This document shows, one piece after another, positions 11,451-22,190 of a stretch of DNA of 64,000 bases. The position numbers and the translations under genes are program-made. The stretch comes from Rhabdophis nuchalis (Eukaryota > Chordata > Lepidosauria > Squamata > Natricidae). The DNA is taken from assembly GCA_039707465.1 (NCBI GenBank), contig CM077649.1:15290501-15354500 (forward strand). Reading direction: 5' to 3'. How positions within the stretch are numbered: position 1 is the first letter of the stretch; each line of letters starts with the position of its first letter. The notes under the pieces are model-generated. The model was not told where the DNA came from and made no database searches. It saw only the letters and a list, made by a program, of their open reading frames with translations.

Positions 11451-14400
11451 CTAGCAAGGTGTGGAGTGCTGGCCCATGAGGTAAGCGTCTACCCTTGTCC
11501 GCCAATCCCCCCTATCCATCCTCCCTAGAGCCTCTTTGGCGGAGCGGACGGCTCTTTCCGCCAGGCCGTTCGCGGCCGGGTGGTAGGGGGCCGTTGGCGC
11601 GTGACGGATCCCCTGGGCGGCCAAGAACTCCTGGAAGATGGTAGAGTGAAATTGCGGCCCGTTGTCGGAGACCAGGGAGTCCGGCAACCCGTGCGTTGCA
11701 AAGAGGCGCCGGAGCGCGCGCACGGTGCTCTCGGCCGTGATCGAGGTCATCAGGATAACCTCGGTCCAGCGAGAGTAGGCGTCTACCACCACCATGAAGG
11801 TCTGGCCATGAAATGGGCCGGCAAAATCAATGTGGACCCTTGACCATGGTGACCTGGGGGTGTCCCAGTCCCTGTGGGGAGCGGAGGGGGGGGCGGGGCG
11901 AGAGGCCTGGCACACCTGGCAAGCGCCGACCCAGGCGGCCACCTCATCGTCCATACGCGGCCACCAGACATAGCTCCTGGCCAATGCCTTCATGCGAGCT
12001 ATGCCTGGGTGGTTGGCATGGAGGGAGCTGAGAACCTGGTGGCGGAGGGGCGGGGGGACGATGACCCGGTCTCCCCATAACAAACACCCGCTGTGGAGTG
12101 ACAATTCCATTTGGCGGGACCTGAAGGGCCGATATGAGTCCGGCAGCGAGCCCGGGGGCCACCCTCGCAGAACCCAGGTGGAAACCTGGGACAAAATGGG
12201 GTCGGCCTTAGTCTGCATGGCTACGTCTGATGAAGTGAGGGGCAACTCGGAATCGGCCACTGACAGGACGGACAGGGCCGGCACCGGCGTCTGATCCGTC
12301 CGGGGAAGGGGGCAGCAGCTGAGGGCATCTGCATGCCCCAGCTGCTTTCCCGGGCGGTAGAACAGCGTGTAGTCGTACGCTGTCAGGAACTCCGTCCACC
12401 TGGTCATCCTAGGGGAGAGAATGGGCGGGGTGGGCCGGTCACCCGCCAACAGCCCAAGGAGTGGCTTGTGGTCGGTGAAGACTGAGAAGTGGCGGCCATA
12501 CAGGTACTCGTGGAATTTTTTAATCCCGGACACTACAGCCAGAGCCTCCTTGTCAATCTGACTGTAGTTGCGCTCCGTAGGAGACAAAGTCCGTGAGTAA
12601 AAGGTGATGGGGGCCTCCGACCCGTCGGGGCGGACGTGGCTCAGAACCACCCCTACACCAAAGGGAGAGGCGTCGGATGCTAATGCCAAAGGCAAACGGT
12701 CAGAGTACTGAACCAGCACAGCCTTGGATGTTAGCGTATTTTTAATGGCCGCGAACGCTTGCGCCTCACGGCTGCCCCAGCACCAGGCCGCCGATCGATC
12801 GAGTAATCGATGGAGCGGCTCGGCTAGTGACGCCTTGTGTGGAATAAAAGGCGCGTAGAAATTGAGGAGGCCAAGGAATGCCTGCAACTCCTGCTTGGAG
12901 GTGGGGGTGGGGGCATCGTGAATTGCCTCAACCTTGGAGGGGGTGGGGTGAATGCCCTGGGCGTCCACCAAGAACCCCAGGAACTCAACCTTCGGCTCAG
13001 CGAACTTGCACTTGCTGAGCTTCAATTTGAAACCCGCGCCCCTGAAAATAGTGAGGACCTTCCGCAGTACCTTGGCGAGGTCTGATATGCTGGCGGCGGC
13101 TATCAGGACGTCGTCAAAATACGGAACGACCCCCGGAAGCCCATGGAGCAGCCGCTCCATGAGGCTCTGGAAGATCCCCGGGGCCACGGAAACGCCGAAT
13201 TGGAGGCGGCGACAGCGAAAAGCTCCTTGGTGAGTGACGATGGTCTGCGCCTCCGCCGCATCGTCGTCCACCGGAAGCTGTTGGTAGGCTTGCGCCATAT
13301 CCAGCTTCGCGAAAATGCAGCCCTGCCCCAAAGAGTGTAGCAGGTGTTGCACCACTGGAACCGGATATGGGTTCACCTGGAGCCCGCGGTTGATCGTCGA
13401 CTTATAGTCGGCGCAGATGCGAATGGAACCGTCGGGCTTAATGGGAACTACGATGGGGGTCTCCCATTTTGCCTGGTCGACCGGCTCCAATACGCCCTGC
13501 ACCACTAGGCGGTCGAGTTCCGCGTCAACCTTCGGCTTCAGTGCGAAGGGCAGCCTGCGGGCCTTGAGTCGGATCGGGGCCACCTGGGGGTCTAAGTTAA
13601 GGGAAACTGGGGAGCCCCTATAAGTGCCCAAGGTTCCGTCGAAAACATCGGGGAAGTCCGCTAGGACCGCGTCCACCGGTGAGGCAGTTGGCACCCGGTG
13701 TATGCGCTGGACCGAGAGACCCAGGGCGGTGAACCAATCTAAGCCTATGAGGGCGGTCAGGGGGCGCTTAACGACCAGGATGGGCAGGAACCCAGAGAAG
13801 CGACCATAGCGGACGTGGGCGCGGAATTGGCCCAGCACATCGATGGGGTTGCCCTGGTAGTCCTTTAACAGAGTCCCAGGCTGTGACAAATCGGCAGGCT
13901 TAACGGCGGGGCAAAGGCTAGCCAGCTGTGACCAGGAAACGAGGGATCGAGACGAGCCCGAGTCAACCTCCATGGTAAGAGGCCTGCCGTTTAAAAGAAG
14001 GGATGTGGAAATACGCCTACGGTCATCCGTCGGAAGCGGAATGGAGTCCTGGAGCTCCGTCGCGGCGAAACAGTCGGCCTCCGGCTGCGGCCTTCGGGAC
14101 GGGCGGCGTTGGTTGTAGTTCCGGAAAGGCGCGGCCGACGTCGCAGGATGATCCGGTGGGGGGGCCATGGCTGGAAGGTTGGCTCTGCATACGCGGGCGA
14201 TGTGGCCCTTGCGGTCGCATCGTCGGCAGATGGTGGCCCGGAAAGGGCAGTCGTTCCTCGCGTGGCCGCCGCCGCACCCAATGCACGTTGAGGGTGGGCG
14301 GCGGGGTGGTTGTGCTCTGGCGCGGCTCCGGCTCGTGGCTTGGATGCGTGCCACCTGGTCGTAGGCCTCGAAGTCCTCCGTCGGATCGAGGGGGGCGTGG

Positions 14401-14984
14401 TCATCCACCAGGCAGGCCCGCGGGGCTGGCAACGGCGTCGCCGGTTGACCGTGGCCCAGGTCAGGGGAGGCGGCCTCGGCCAACTCGGCGCCCCTGGCTT
14501 CTTCCACGGCCTGCTCCAAGGTGACGTCCGAGCGGGCCATCAGCCGGCGCCTGAGTTTCACGTCTTTGAGCCCGCAGACGAATTGTTCGAGTAGCGATTC
14601 GTCGAGGTGTGGGGCTGCGAACTCACACAAAATGGCCGCGGTTCTCAACGCCTGCAGGAAATCTGCCGCTGATTGCGTCGGGAGCTGGCGGCATTGCCAA
14701 AACGCGAACCGTCGAGAGATCCGTGAGGGTGCAGGCGCAAAATGGGCCTTCAGGCGAGCCTGCAGCGTGTCCCATGCCAAGGTATGGACCGCCGCGGGCG
14801 CGGCAATATTCCGTGCTACCGCGAAAACTGTGCGGCCCCCACAGCCCAGGAAGAGCCCCATTCGGCGCTCCGGGGTGAGTTCTCCGTGGTCACCCGCGAG
14901 GAGGAAGCATTCGAATCGAGCTAGGAAGGCTTCCCACGATTCTTGCGATGCCTCGTAGGGGGCGAAGGGCGGCAGGGTGGCCAT
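11451..14984 (-). CDS. Gypsy gag-pol polyprotein, truncated by an in-frame stop
   Basis: 1177 codons from an ATG at 14984. In order: a gag region (about 1-230); two CCHC zinc knuckles (C234-C246 and C253-C266); an aspartic protease with VDSGSS at about 340; a reverse transcriptase with YFDDV at about 622-626; RNase H with SDASPFG near 770; integrase with an HHCC zinc site (CQVC ending near 1025) and a D,D-35-E triad at D1053, D1107 and E1143. The frame stops at TAG 11451-11453, just after the integrase core. Coding then resumes in the same frame in the next segment. The break is a single codon; the rest looks intact. This is a mobile-element protein, not a host gene. Confidence 0.95.
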   Translation of the reverse strand: MATLPPFAPYEASQESWEAFLARFECFLLAGDHGELTPERRMGLFLGCGGRTVFAVARNIAAPAAVHTLAWDTLQARLKAHFAPAPSRISRRFAFWQCRQLPTQSAADFLQALRTAAILCEFAAPHLDESLLEQFVCGLKDVKLRRRLMARSDVTLEQAVEEARGAELAEAASPDLGHGQPATPLPAPRACLVDDHAPLDPTEDFEAYDQVARIQATSRSRARAQPPRRPPSTCIGCGGGHARNDCPFRATICRRCDRKGHIARVCRANLPAMAPPPDHPATSAAPFRNYNQRRPSRRPQPEADCFAATELQDSIPLPTDDRRRISTSLLLNGRPLTMEVDSGSSRSLVSWSQLASLCPAVKPADLSQPGTLLKDYQGNPIDVLGQFRAHVRYGRFSGFLPILVVKRPLTALIGLDWFTALGLSVQRIHRVPTASPVDAVLADFPDVFDGTLGTYRGSPVSLNLDPQVAPIRLKARRLPFALKPKVDAELDRLVVQGVLEPVDQAKWETPIVVPIKPDGSIRICADYKSTINRGLQVNPYPVPVVQHLLHSLGQGCIFAKLDMAQAYQQLPVDDDAAEAQTIVTHQGAFRCRRLQFGVSVAPGIFQSLMERLLHGLPGVVPYFDDVLIAAASISDLAKVLRKVLTIFRGAGFKLKLSKCKFAEPKVEFLGFLVDAQGIHPTPSKVEAIHDAPTPTSKQELQAFLGLLNFYAPFIPHKASLAEPLHRLLDRSAAWCWGSREAQAFAAIKNTLTSKAVLVQYSDRLPLALASDASPFGVGVVLSHVRPDGSEAPITFYSRTLSPTERNYSQIDKEALAVVSGIKKFHEYLYGRHFSVFTDHKPLLGLLAGDRPTPPILSPRMTRWTEFLTAYDYTLFYRPGKQLGHADALSCCPLPRTDQTPVPALSVLSVADSELPLTSSDVAMQTKADPILSQVSTWVLRGWPPGSLPDSYRPFRSRQMELSLHSGCLLWGDRVIVPPPLRHQVLSSLHANHPGIARMKALARSYVWWPRMDDEVAAWVGACQVCQASRPAPPSAPHRDWDTPRSPWSRVHIDFAGPFHGQTFMVVVDAYSRWTEVILMTSITAESTVRALRRLFATHGLPDSLVSDNGPQFHSTIFQEFLAAQGIRHAPTAPYHPAANGLAERAVRSAKEALGRMDRGDWRTRVDAYLMGQHSTPC

Positions 14985-15116
14985 CGTGGCGACAGTCTTG
15001 TGGCCTCGATGAAAAAAGTAGCGAGGGCGGAGGTAGTCCGGTGCAGGGTTTCTTCGGATGCAGCGAGAAAGCTTTGTTCCGTGTAATCATTACCGGCCCC
15101 AGTCCTTCGTCACCAG

Positions 15117-15372
15117 TGTTAGATTCTCGGCAAGAATAGAGAGTCCAGACCGGTAAGATTATCAGCTCTTTTTATTCGGAACAATGTAGGCAAGGCATAG
15201 TGACTCATTTCAAAAAAAGTGCGCGCCTTCTGCTCTACCGCTCCTTTTATGGGGAGCTGGTAGGCAGCCGGCCAATCGCGCGTTAGGCGGTTCCGGCCAC
15301 AGCGAACCGCGTCCTGTCCAATCAGGACGTGGCTGGCTGCTGCCGGCTTTGAATGTCTGCCAGGATGCAACA
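15117..15372 (-). repeat. 5' LTR of the Gypsy element
   Basis: 256 bp, 254 identical to the 3' LTR. Followed on the plus-strand right side by the target duplication tagag. Confidence 0.95.
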
Positions 15373-15420
15373 TAGAGCTTAGCTGGCAATCTTTTACTTG
15401 ACCAAAGTTACTTGACCAAA

Positions 15421-15832
15421 GTTTCAGGCCTAGGCCAGCCTTAGACCTCTGCAGCTCCTGCTGCTGCCTCATTCTGGTGCAGCCCATAAAGAAGGGTGAG
15501 ACTGCCTCCTCACAGGTAATTCAGCTGACCTTCCCTGCTCTTGCCTTGTCTCTGCCCTATGTGTTCTTGGATGCAGTTCTTCTTCCTCATTGCTGGCCAG
15601 CTGCAACTGCATGCTTTCCCCACCTGAAGCTTCAGAGCTGTCCTGCTTCAGCTTTGCTTCAGCCAAATAACTCTCAGATGGCTGCTTGGAGCCATTGACC
15701 AACTCCCTTCCTGTTGTGCCTGGAACTGGTTCATCTCCCTCCAAACTGACACCTGAAGAGGTATCTGGGGAAGCATTGGGGAGTCATCACAAAAATACCA
15801 AGTAATACACAGATGACAAATAGGAAGAAATG
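15421..15832. other. No recognised feature
   Basis: Moderately GC-rich sequence, perhaps part of an older element. No recognised motif. Confidence 0.35.
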
Positions 15833-15840
15833 TTGTAGTG

Positions 15841-16204
15841 CAGACTTGTGTCAAACTCGATTTCATTGAGGGACACAATCAGGGTTGTGCTTGACCTCCG
15901 GGGGGAACCAAGGTGGGCATGGCCAGCTCAACATCTCTCGTGTCGGGGGCACCTGTGGTGACCCGAGTGCTCTGCCAGCAAAAATGGGCTCCCAAGCTCC
16001 GTTTTTGGCTGCAACCGCCTCCTGCCACCTCCTGCCAGCAAAAATGGAGCTCGGGAGGGCTGTTTATAGCCCTCCAGAGCTCTATTTTCACTGGCAGAGG
16101 CACTGTCGGCTGGTCCTTTTCTGTTTCCAGGGTGGCTCCACGGGCCAGATCTAAGCATGCCATGGGTCTGATCAGGGCCCCCGGTCTTGAGTTTGACATC
16201 CCGG
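15841..16204. mobile_element. hAT-type MITE (GTGTCAAACTC termini)
   Basis: A 364-bp element with imperfect inverted ends (CAGACTTGTGTCAAACTC and its counterpart gagtttgacatcccgg). It is flanked by a perfect 8-bp duplication ttgtagtg (15833-15840, 16205-16212). The interior is GC-rich and non-coding. Confidence 0.85.
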
Positions 16205-16237
16205 TTGTAGTGGTTCATGTTACATGTATAAATTACA

Positions 16238-16757
16238 GTACATTCAATACAATACAATAGCAGAGTTGGAAGGGACCTTGGAGGTCATCTAGTCCAACCC
16301 CCTGCCTAGGCAGGAAACCCTATACCGTTTCAGACAAATGGCTCATCCAACATCTTCTTGAAGACTTGCAGTGTTGGGGCATTCACAACTTCTGGAGGCA
16401 ACTTCTGTTCCACTGATTAATTGTCCTAACTGTCAGGAAATTTCTCCTCAGTTCTAAGTTGCTTCTCTCCATGATTAGTTTCCATCCATGGCTTCCTGTT
16501 CTGCCCTCAGGTGCTTTGGAGAATAGCTTGACTCTCTCTTCTTTGTGGCAACCCCTGAGATATTGGAACACTGCTATCATGTCTCCCCTAGTCCTTCTTT
16601 TCATCAAACTAGACATACTCAGTTCCTGCAACCGTTCTTCATATGTTTTAGCTTCCAGTCCCCTAATCCTCTTTGTTGCTCTTTTCTGCACTCTTTCTAG
16701 AGTCTCCACATCTTTTCTACATCGTGGTGACCAAAACTGAATGCAGTATTCCAAGTC
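16238..16757 (-). repeat. CR1 LINE 3' fragment
   Basis: Minus-strand CR1 with an ATTGT tail on the left and the conserved gttggaagggacc...ctagtccaaccccctgc 3' UTR. The ORF2 C-terminus reads RGLEAKTYEERLQEL through NSRTINQW-like residues with minor frame damage. 5'-truncated. Confidence 0.9.
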
Positions 16758-16912
16758 ATGTCCGATATTGCAGCTCAGCTCTCTCGAAGGAAAAAAAATA
16801 CCTTTACTTGTATTGCATAGAGCACTTGAACACTTTGATCCAAGTTTAAATTCTCATTCAATCCATCCCACTCATAGAGTATAATAAATCGGTAGGTAAG
16901 AAAATCTTAGAG

Positions 16913-17018
16913 CAGGGGTCTCCAACCTTTGCAACTTTAAGTCTGAAGGACTTCAGCTCCCAGAAGTCTGGGATCTGAAGTCCTTCAGACTTAAAGTTGC
17001 AAAGGTTGGAGACCCCTG
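16913..17018. mobile_element. Palindromic hAT MITE, minimal form
   Basis: 106-bp near-perfect palindrome of two 53-bp arms with CAGGGGTCTCC ends. Perfect 8-bp duplication tcttagag at 16905-16912 and 17019-17026. Confidence 0.9.
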
Positions 17019-17026
17019 TCTTAGAG

Positions 17027-17689
17027 GAAGGACAGTATTGACACTCTAACATTCTGCTATAAATAAACAAGGCATTTACCTTAGCTCTTTAATTCTTGCA
17101 GGCAACATTTAGCAAATCAGGCTAAGGGGTTGGGCAAGGGGATGGGTTATACCTCTCCAGGACCTCCTCTCTTGCTACTCTTTTGACACCCTAATTGGCT
17201 GTTATAGAGCAATCATGTCTATATGCTGACCCTGACTTTGAGGAACAGAAAAGGCACCTTACATGGAAGGACTGTCAAGGCGCTTCCCAAGAAGTGTTCA
17301 AGATGCAAAACCACTAGCATTTGAAATGGAAGACAGTTGAGTTGCATGGAGCCATAGTAAATTCATTAGAATGAGGGGGAATAAACAATACAATTTTCCC
17401 CCCATTCGGATGCAGTGACTAGAAGTTCAATGTTAAGTTTCAACAATCAAGCATAAAGGACAAGCAACACTTTAGCCCCAAAGTTGAAAAATAATTGCAC
17501 AATTAGCTGCTTGGGGTCAATGATGCCAGAGCGGAATGTTTCCAAGATAGAAATAATCAATTCAACCATGTATAAAAGATACAAAGACAGTAACATTGTG
17601 CATGCATTTCAGCATTATAATGAACACTAGCAAAACCAGAATAATTATTCTTTTATTTATTAAATGTTATTGTACCAGTATAACACTTT
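17027..17689. other. No recognised feature
   Basis: Unique-looking AT-rich sequence. Nothing recognised. Confidence 0.4.
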
Positions 17690-17910
17690 GATTAAATGGA
17701 ATACTTGGTGATCTCTATGTTTGGTTGTTTTTAGGCAGATGTTTAATTACCAAACTGTATAACATCATCAGTGCTACTGAGTGTGGGGTTAGTTCCCTGT
17801 TTAGTAGCTTGCCCTGCCAGTTTTGAAGGTGTGCAAGTTTTTTCCTTAGAAGTTCTTTAATTAAGGTATCGTTGACTGCTTATTGTTTGCTTGGTGTTAA
17901 TCCAATAAAA
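17690..17910 (-). repeat. Penelope-like element 3' remnant (tentative)
   Basis: The reverse complement has CTGATGATGTTA... then a short stem and a degraded (T)AAAC box at 17737-17771. This resembles the hammerhead-type motif at the ends of squamate Penelope-like elements, followed by a conserved ctgcctaaaaacaacc segment. Similar pieces occur near 18709 and 29085. Confidence 0.35.
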
Positions 17911-17936
17911 CCAATGAATCCACATACATTGTTATG

Positions 17937-18431
17937 GTTTATGTTTTATGGTTTATTAAATTTATATACCGCACCCTTTCCCAAAAAGGGACTCGGGGCG
18001 GTGCACAGGCAATTTAAAAACATATATAAACATAAAAATATACAAAAAAATAAAACCAAATTAAATTAATATCCCTGTGCTAAAAATTTAAATATATTAA
18101 AACAATATCCCTAAAACCAATTTAAAACAATTTAACTGCAGACTGTGGGCTAGGTGATGTAAGTTAGACCAGGCCGGCCTGTTGGAAAAAATAAGTTTTA
18201 AGGTTCTGGCGGAAGGAGCGGAGGTCCGTAATCGTTCTCAGTTCGGGGGGTAAGTCATTCCAGAGAGTTGGGCCCTCCACAGAGAAGGCCCTTCCCCTGG
18301 GCGTCGCCCGCTGGCATTGCCTAGTGGACGGCACCCGGAGAAGTCCCTCTCTGTGGGAGCGAATCGGCCAAAGTGATGTATGGGGCAGGATGCGATCCCG
18401 AAGATAACTAGGTCCCGTGCCATGGAGCGCT
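17937..18431 (-). repeat. L2 LINE 3' fragment
   Basis: Minus-strand L2 with the 3' UTR hairpin at 17968-18010. ORF2 C-terminal coding runs up to a truncation at about 18431 (gtgccatggagcgc). Confidence 0.85.
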
Positions 18432-18584
18432 TGTTGTTACATATTGTTATATATTTTCTCTTCTATTGGAATTTTCCTTAAGACTTAAGACTCTTGCAAT
18501 GAATTTACTCTTCTTTTTCTCAATTGAAGTTAAGATATACATATGGACACCTTGTTATGACTTATTCTGTTTGCCATAAATTAT

Positions 18585-18640
18585 TGTTTATATTTATACC
18601 CCGCACCCATCTCACCACAAGGGACTCGGGGCGGATAAAT
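18585..18640 (-). repeat. L2 LINE 3' terminus fragment
   Basis: Short piece with tataccccgcacccatctc and gggactcggggcgg, the L2 terminal hairpin. Confidence 0.6.
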
Positions 18641-18649
18641 CAGTTATCT

Positions 18650-19760
18650 CTGTAATGCAAAATTAATTGTGGAGTTCTTGGTATCTCTGAGATTGGTTGT
18701 TTGTTTGTAGACATTTCATTGTGTGATTAGCTGACATCATCAGTGTGGGTTTGCTCCCTGTTTATATATAGTAGTTTGTCTTGCCAATTGATGTTTGGTG
18801 GTTTCTTGATTAGAGTACAGCATTGTATTCTGCCTGACTTTTTGTCTGGTGTTGATCCCTGCTCCTCTGAAACTTGGCTGCTGTGGAGAGGATGTGTTCT
18901 AGTCTTTTTATTTCCTTCCTAAGCTTTTTTTAATTGTGGTGTGTAAATGTGGTTTATCTCTGTGTGTGCATTGATGGGTGATTTATCTGAATGTGAAGCT
19001 TCTAGGAATGTCATAGCATTTCTTGATTTGTTTTGGATTAAAATGCTATTAGTTTCCAGGCTGAAACTGTCCTTGTGTTATGAGATTAAGGAATTAAAAC
19101 ATAACTATAACATATGAAGAACGGTTGCAGGAACTGTGTATGTCTAGTTTAATGAAAAGAAGGACTAGGGGAGACACGATAGCAGTCTTCCAATATCTCA
19201 GGGGTTGCCACAAAGAAGAGGGAGTCAAACTATTCTCCAAAGCACCTGAGGGCAGAACAAGAAGCCATGGGTGGAAACTAATCAAGGAGAGAAGCAACTT
19301 AGAACTGAGGAGAAATTTCCTGACAGTTAGGACAATTCATCAGTGGAACAGCTTGTCTCCAGAAGTTGTGAATGCCCCAACCCTGGAAGTCTTTAAGAAG
19401 ATGTTGGATAGCCATTTGTCTGAAATGGTATAGGGTTTCCTGCCTAAGCAGGGAGTTGGACTAGCTGACCTCCAAGGTCCCTTCCAACTCTGCTGTTGTA
19501 TTGCATTGTATAATTTTCATGTCTGGCAGGTAGCTGGTGTTTGTAGATTTGTTAGAATCTTGCTTGTCTTCCAAATTTCCTTAATCCAATTTTGGAGCGA
19601 TTTGAAATCCAGATTCTTGAGACACTTATGCTATTCATTGACTGCTCTTGTCAGTGTATCTTCTCTTCATGTGGAAGAACTGGCAGTGATATCTATTCAT
19701 CTACTACACAGACACTCAGGTGACTTCATCTGATGGTTCTCTTCAACATAACGGGACCTT
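18650..19760 (-). repeat. Penelope-like remnant interrupted by CR1 (tentative)
   Basis: 18650-19090 and 19508-19760 look like two halves of one minus-strand retroelement split by the CR1 at 19091-19507. The left half carries a CTGATGATGTCAG...GAAAT motif (18709-18743, reverse complement). All frames are broken. The family call rests on this terminal motif and is uncertain. Confidence 0.35.
19091..19507 (+). repeat. CR1 LINE 3' fragment
   Basis: Plus-strand CR1 with an intact ORF2 C-terminus (EERLQEL-like start to SHLSEMV, 19125-19433). It then has the 3' UTR (caaggtcccttccaactctg) and a short ATTGT tail. 5'-truncated. Confidence 0.9.
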
Positions 19761-20139
19761 AATTTTATAATTTATTTTAATGCTGGAGGTTGGCAAAAGG
19801 ACTAAAATGCTTTCTGATCTCTTTTGTGACATCAACTTTCAGAGGTTAGAATTATCCAGGAAACAGTCCTGTAGCAAGGTCAAACAATATCAAATTACAA
19901 ATAAGAATACTAAATATTCTTACATACAGAAAAGTAGCATCCTGAAGAAAAGTGCTGTCTCTCAGGAGTTCCTTTCTTTTATATATTGTACAGACATTAC
20001 ACATCATCGAAACTCCACCGGAGTTGGGCAGCCAATACATTTAAATAAACAAATATATACAGAGCGATAAAGATATGCATAATTGAAGTGAGAAAAAGGC
20101 CACAATAGTCAGATGAGCCCAATTTTCCTTACTGTAGTG
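19761..20139. other. No recognised feature
   Basis: AT-rich sequence. Nothing recognised. Confidence 0.4.
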
Positions 20140-20248
20140 CAGGGGTCTCCAACCTTTGCAACTTTAAGTCTGAAGGACTTAAAGCTGGCTGGAGAATTCT
20201 GGGAGCTGAAGTTCTTCAGACTTAAAGTTGCAAAGGTTGGAGACCCTG
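20140..20248. mobile_element. Palindromic hAT MITE
   Basis: 109 bp with CAGGGGTCTCC and GGAGACCCTG ends (one C lost). The flanks ctgtagtg and cgtagtg look like an 8-bp duplication with a one-base loss. Confidence 0.75.
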
Positions 20249-20574
20249 CGTAGTGTACTACACATTTTTGTTTTTGTATATCTATATCAACAGTAGCCAG
20301 TTCTCTGGAAAATATATTCTTCTCCAAGATCAACAATAGCTAAAATCAGACAGTACCACACAACAACACAGCACTTGCTATATACCAAAGTCACATATAA
20401 CCAGATTCATGTGTACAAAAATGCCATTATTTTTAGCACACTTTACCAATGCTTTGGCACAACTCAGCTATATTGTAATATTTTAGGATCTTCATGATAA
20501 TAGAAACAAGATGTAGGAATTATTTGGAAAAATCTGTGAACGGTGATACGGTGGGTGAGATTACTTCACATACG
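20249..20574. other. No recognised feature
   Basis: AT-rich sequence. Nothing recognised. Confidence 0.4.
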
Positions 20575-21158
20575 GGCAGTTATGGGAACCTCTAGGTTTT
20601 CCCATGTAATACCGCTCTTGCGCGAGCTGCATTGGCTGCCTGTCGTCTTTCGGGTGCGCTTCAAGGTGTTGGTCATCATCTTCAAAGCGCTCGATGGCAC
20701 GGGACCTAGCTATCTGCGGGATCACATCCTGCCCCATACATCCCTGCGGCCGATTCACTCCCACAGAGAGGGACTTCTCCGGGTGCCATCCACTAGGCTA
20801 TGCCAGTGGGCGACGCCCAGGGGAAGGGCCTTCTCTGTGGCGGGCCCGACCCTCTGGAACGACCTTCCCCCCGAAATTAGAACAACTACAGACCTCCGCT
20901 CCTTCCGTCAAAAACTAAAAACTCATTTCTTCTGCCTGGCCGGCCTGGGGTAATCGAACTGTTTTATTAGGGTTGTTTAGGGGTTTAGTTTTAGTTGGTT
21001 TGGGATTTTAGCGCAGGGTTTAAGTTTAATTCATTTTAAGATTGTATTTATGCTTGTGGTTTTATACATGTATTTTTAAATTCCCTGTGCACCGCCTCGA
21101 GTCCCTTCGGGGAGAGAGAGCGGTTTATAAATTAAAATTAAAATTATTATTATTATAC
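20575..21158 (+). repeat. L2 LINE 3' fragment
   Basis: Plus-strand L2. The ORF2 C-terminus is open from about 20575 to 20953 (LLRELHWLPV to KLKTHFF). It then has the 3' UTR hairpin and an ATT tail. Confidence 0.9.
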
Positions 21159-22182
21159 TCCTATAAAATGTGATCCTTTTGTATTTGAATATTTGTTTAA
21201 CCCAGGAAGGAATATGTCTATTGGATGTAAGTCTCACAGAATACTTGGGACTTCCTGTTGTGTATGTCATTCAACCGCAGTAAAGAGATTGCTGTTAATA
21301 TCAGGCTAGGCCTTCTAATTCACTGTTCCTCACTTAAGAGACCAGCCAATACAATGGGCACATGATTTCTTAAATTAAGAGTCAAAAGAAGAATTTAAAG
21401 AAACCATATGAATCTACTTCAAAAGTAGTTAGCTGGCAAATTGAGGGCATCAACTCGTCCTTATCTAGGAAATACATCAAAAGAATGTATGATTCTCCCA
21501 CCTCCAAATTAAGTAAGATACAATCTATTTTAATTACTGTCAAAAAGGAAAAAAATATTCCAACCATAGTGATCTGGGTAGCATTGGAGAAAATATCCAC
21601 ATGAATGGATATTTTTTCCTGTGGACTGGAAGTGAGACACTTGGGTACTTCTTTTTTCTTTTTAGCTCAGCAAAGCAAACAGGGAGTTAATTATATCTCT
21701 GTGACCAAACAGAAATAAAGCTTTGTAAACAGTTGTTAAACCCCTGCTGAAAGAAGAAAGCTTTCATCTCTGGAGGAGGAAATGTTCCAAAACTGCAAGA
21801 GGAAGGCAACTGTTTCGTATAAAACCCTATTAGAAGAGACAAGTCATGTTCTGCCAAAGGGATATATAGTGTATGTGGCAATGCATAAAATATCACAGCT
21901 TTTTCAGTTTTAAAACCAAGTAGTCTTTTTCCCCCCACCTGGCCCCAGAACTTAATATGCAATGCAGTATACTTTCTTCTTCCTCTTCTTTCTCATCCCC
22001 ATCATATCATTGGAATGGAAGGGATGATTAGCAATGCTTAAGGCCCTGAGAAGAAGCACAAGGTGGCATCTTCTGAACTTGAAGGGAGCAGGTTAGGAGG
22101 CTCAAGAGAAGCTGTTTGCCTTACTGGATGTGTCAATACAGTTTCCGCTTGAGAAAGAGCAACCAATTCCTCTTAAGCAAAA
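21159..22182. other. No recognised feature
   Basis: Unique-looking AT-rich sequence. Nothing recognised. Confidence 0.4.
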
Positions 22183-22190
22183 CCGTAGGG

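Larger units (their letters stand above)
10445..15372 (-). mobile_element. Near-complete Gypsy (Ty3) LTR retrotransposon
   Basis: A 4928-bp element in minus orientation with two 256-bp LTRs that differ at two positions. It has a 5-bp target duplication tagag on both sides. Reading on the minus strand: 5' LTR, a primer-site start TGGTGACGAAGG one base in, a fused gag-pol frame from 14984 with one in-frame stop, a purine tract at 10701-10714, then the 3' LTR. The near identity of the LTRs indicates a recent insertion. It belongs to a family with gag and pol in one frame. Confidence 0.95.
10069..15420 (-). mobile_element. Old retroviral-type LTR-like sequence, split by the Gypsy insertion
   Basis: On the minus strand the left part (10069-10444) carries a TATAAAAAG-type box near 10190 and an AATAAA near 10115. 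This spacing is typical of an LTR promoter, R region and U5. The right part continues at 15373-15420. The Gypsy element lies between the halves. Outer limits and the family are not resolved. Confidence 0.35.

Noticed and set aside
12837..14958. Plus-strand frames across the Gypsy element
   Set aside because: Shadows of the minus-strand gag-pol coding region.
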